A DNA stretch of 15,797 nt from Acidimicrobiaceae bacterium (GTDB lineage Bacteria > Actinomycetota > Acidimicrobiia > Acidimicrobiales > Palsa-688): assembly GCA_003156795.1 (NCBI GenBank), contig PMHU01000194.1:1-15797 (forward strand), read 5' to 3'. The first letter of the stretch is position 1. The number at the start of each line of letters is the position of its first letter. The notes beneath the pieces were generated by a model. That model did not search any database. It saw nothing but the letters and a program-made list of their open reading frames with translations, and was not told the origin of the DNA. A program made the translations under genes and the position numbers. This document shows positions 13,936 to 15,797 of this stretch, piece after piece.

Positions 13936-15797
13936 GTGGAGCGAGACAAGGCCCTCGAGATGGCTATGGGACAGATCGAAAAGCAGTTCGGCAAGGGCGC
14001 CATCATGCGCATGGGCGAGAACCTCGGCATGCAGATCGAGGCCATTTCCACTGGTGCGCTGTCGCTTGACATCGCCCTCGGGATCGGAGGTCTACCGCGT
14101 GGTCGGGTGGTCGAGATCTACGGCCCCGAGTCGTCGGGCAAGTCCACCTTGGCCATGCACGTCGTTGCTGAAGCCCAGCGCAACGGAGGGATCTGCGCCT
14201 ACATAGACGCCGAGCACGCCATGGACCCGGTGTACGCCAGGGCCATCGGGGTCAACGTGGACGACCTGTTGATCTCTCAGCCCGACACCGGTGAGCAAGC
14301 GCTCGAGATCACCGACATGTTGATCCGCTCGGGCGCCCTGGATGTGGTCGTCATCGACTCGGTGGCGGCCCTGACCCCCAGGGCAGAGATCGAGGGGGAC
14401 ATGGGAGACGCCCACGTGGGCTTGCAAGCCCGGCTCATGTCCCAGGCTCTGCGCAAGTTGACCGCCAACCTCAACCGGTCCAACACCATCGCCATCTTCA
14501 TCAACCAGCTTCGGGAGAAGATCGGAGTGATCTATGGGTGCTTGTCCTACGGCACCCGGGTGACGCTGGCCGACGGGACCCAGGAGAAGATTGGGAAGAT
14601 CGTCAACCAGCGCATGCCGGTCGAGGTCCTTTCTTACGATCCGGACCTGGGAGCCGTCGTGCCCAAGAAGGTGGTCAACTGGTTCGACAACGGGGTCACT
14701 GAGGAGTTCCTCCAGCTGACCGTCGCCCGTCCCGGCGGCAACGGCAGAGCGCAGATTGGATGCACGTCCAACCACAAGATACGCACGCCCAGCGGTTGGC
14801 GGGAGGCCGGCGAGATCCACGTGGGAGACAGGGTCCTTCAATCGGTGCCTCACCATCTGTCCAACTTCCAGTGGGAAGCGATCCTCGGCGGGCTCATGGG
14901 CGATGGGGCTCTTTCCCCGACCAGAAGCGGCCATGGAGCCCGGTATCGCTTCGGTCACGTACGCAAGCAGGTCGGGTACGCCGAGTGGAAAGCCTCGTTG
15001 TTCGCCAACTTGGGGTGCAGTAGGTCCGTTCGAGCCGACGGCGCGGTCTTCTACGACGTTCAACCCCTGGCGGAGCTCGCTGAGTTGCGGCACGCCGTGT
15101 ACCTCGGAGGCAAGAAGGTCCTGAGCGACGACTACCTGAAGGAGCTCACGCCGCTTTCGTTCGCGATTTGGTACATGGATGACGGCAGTTACACCGAACG
15201 AGCCAAGGGTCTCCAGGAACGGACCCGTGATGGCAGCGGGCGCATGGAGATCTGCGTCGGAGCCATGGAGCCGACGAGCCGCCAACGACTCCGCGACTAC
15301 CTGGCAGATACGTGGGGCATAAGCCCCCGGCTCCGCCTGGCCGGTGCCGCCCAAAAGGCCGTCCTGACTTTCCCCAAGGAGGTGACCGCCAAGTTCCACG
15401 CCTTGATAGCCCCCTTCGTCCACCCGTCGATGGAGTACAAGCTGCAGGAGAGGTTCAGGGGCCGGTTCGCGGTGGAGCCGGTCTTCGCTCCGATGCGCCA
15501 CGAACTGGTGCCTCTTCCCGTGATCAAGATCGGGGTCAAGCCCAAGGGCCGAAGCATGCATCGGTTCGATATCGAGGTGGAGGGCAGCCACAACTATCTG
15601 GCCGACGGGGTGGTCGTGCACAACAGCCCCGAAGTGACCCCGGGTGGGCGCGCTCTCAAGTTCTACTCATCGGTGCGCCTGGACATTCGCCGGATCGAGT
15701 CGATCAAGAACGGCGCCGAGGTGACGGGGAACCGGACCCGGGTCAAAGTGGTTAAAAACAAGTGCAGTCCGCCTTTCAAGCAGGCGGAGTTCGACAT
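13936..15797 (+). CDS. recA: Recombinase RecA, interrupted by an intein (3' end outside window)
   Basis: RecA forms ATP-dependent filaments on single-stranded DNA, performs strand exchange and stimulates LexA self-cleavage. The frame from GTG 13936 is open to the end of the window. It begins V-ERDKALEMAMGQIEKQFGKG and carries Walker A G63-PESSGK69-ST. IDAEHAMDPVYA, Walker B VVVIDSVAAL, and FINQLREKIGVIYG at residue 201 follow. The next 362 residues are an intein. RecA resumes at 15625 with SPEVTPGGRALKFYSSVRLDIRRIESIKNG and runs on to KNKCSPPFKQAEFD, with about 100 further residues expected downstream. The uninterrupted protein is expected to be about 345 residues. Active RecA therefore depends on protein splicing. 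Control appears to be a LexA box plus a proximal damage-type promoter. The divergent neighbour is an ECF sigma gene. Confidence 0.97.
   Translation, partial: MERDKALEMAMGQIEKQFGKGAIMRMGENLGMQIEAISTGALSLDIALGIGGLPRGRVVEIYGPESSGKSTLAMHVVAEAQRNGGICAYIDAEHAMDPVYARAIGVNVDDLLISQPDTGEQALEITDMLIRSGALDVVVIDSVAALTPRAEIEGDMGDAHVGLQARLMSQALRKLTANLNRSNTIAIFINQLREKIGVIYGCLSYGTRVTLADGTQEKIGKIVNQRMPVEVLSYDPDLGAVVPKKVVNWFDNGVTEEFLQLTVARPGGNGRAQIGCTSNHKIRTPSGWREAGEIHVGDRVLQSVPHHLSNFQWEAILGGLMGDGALSPTRSGHGARYRFGHVRKQVGYAEWKASLFANLGCSRSVRADGAVFYDVQPLAELAELRHAVYLGGKKVLSDDYLKELTPLSFAIWYMDDGSYTERAKGLQERTRDGSGRMEICVGAMEPTSRQRLRDYLADTWGISPRLRLAGAAQKAVLTFPKEVTAKFHALIAPFVHPSMEYKLQERFRGRFAVEPVFAPMRHELVPLPVIKIGVKPKGRSMHRFDIEVEGSHNYLADGVVVHNSPEVTPGGRALKFYSSVRLDIRRIESIKNGAEVTGNRTRVKVVKNKCSPPFKQAEFD
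14539..15624 (+). other. RecA intein with LAGLIDADG homing endonuclease
   Basis: This 362-residue in-frame insertion starts with Cys (TGC 14539; CLSYGTRVTLADG) and ends VVVHN, followed by extein Ser (AGC 15625). Splicing parts are visible: Cys1, block B T-S-N-H in GCTSNHKIRTPSGW, block F RFDIEVEGSHNYL, and the penultimate His plus terminal Asn of block G. Between the splicing halves are two endonuclease motifs, LGGLMGDGAL (intein residues 116-125, acidic D122) and IWYMDDGSY (about 211-219, acidic D214/D215). Both keep their acidic residues, so the enzyme may cut intein-less recA alleles. The insertion site (IGVxxG/SPE) and much of the sequence agree with my recollection of the Mycobacterium leprae RecA intein (about 365 residues). 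Base composition looks like the host gene, suggesting long residence. Confidence 0.95.

Noticed and set aside
14092..15621. A 509-codon minus-strand frame opposite recA and the intein
   Set aside because: The plus strand encodes RecA plus an intein with exact splice junctions, so the antisense frame is a GC-rich shadow.
1..15797. CRISPR arrays, tRNA or rRNA genes, insertion sequences, phage genes
   Set aside because: I saw no regularly spaced direct repeats, no RNA gene signatures and no transposase or integrase motifs; the only homing enzyme is the intein.

Overview
The window is GC-rich bacterial chromosome (GC content not computed) with GTG and TTG starts alongside ATG. It looks like an actinomycete: it has an RNase J, an FtsK translocase, a DUF5679-type zinc ribbon, a SigE-family ECF sigma factor, and the actinobacterial order ftsK - rimO - pgsA - cinA - recA. 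The Shine-Dalgarno-poor starts, SOS box type and gene mix would fit a deep lineage such as Acidimicrobiia, but that placement is inference.

Layout. Bases 1-5284 (+): the 3' part of rnj, then ftsK, thrB and a 50-codon zinc-ribbon gene, spaced 26-38 nt apart. Bases 5285-5448: a long imperfect inverted repeat, then a possible leaderless promoter. Bases 5449-7302 (+): rimO and pgsA, directly abutting. Bases 7301-7401: a second long inverted repeat. Bases 7407-11642 (+): cinA, thpR (TTG start) and a lone molybdopterin-binding subunit of the xanthine dehydrogenase / form II CO dehydrogenase-like family, followed by a candidate terminator. Bases 11846-13710 (-): an ECF sigma factor overlapping by ATGA a single-pass membrane protein with an extracellular BNR/Asp-box propeller. 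Bases 13711-13935: a divergent control region with a consensus LexA box and a RecA-NDp (PafBC-type) promoter candidate. Base 13936 to the end (+): recA, interrupted by a 362-residue intein and running off the window.

Most of the window is housekeeping: RNA decay, chromosome segregation, threonine synthesis, ribosome modification, phospholipid synthesis, NAD-derivative repair, RNA end processing and recombination. Two parts stand out. One is the RecA intein, which has all splicing residues visible and both LAGLIDADG motifs; it sits at the site I recall for the Mycobacterium leprae RecA intein, while the M. tuberculosis-type site 46 codons beyond the junction is empty. The other is the sigma/propeller pair, which looks like an outside-sensing signalling module with no classical zinc anti-sigma domain, placed divergently to recA. 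Family calls rest on motifs read by eye; no searches were run.
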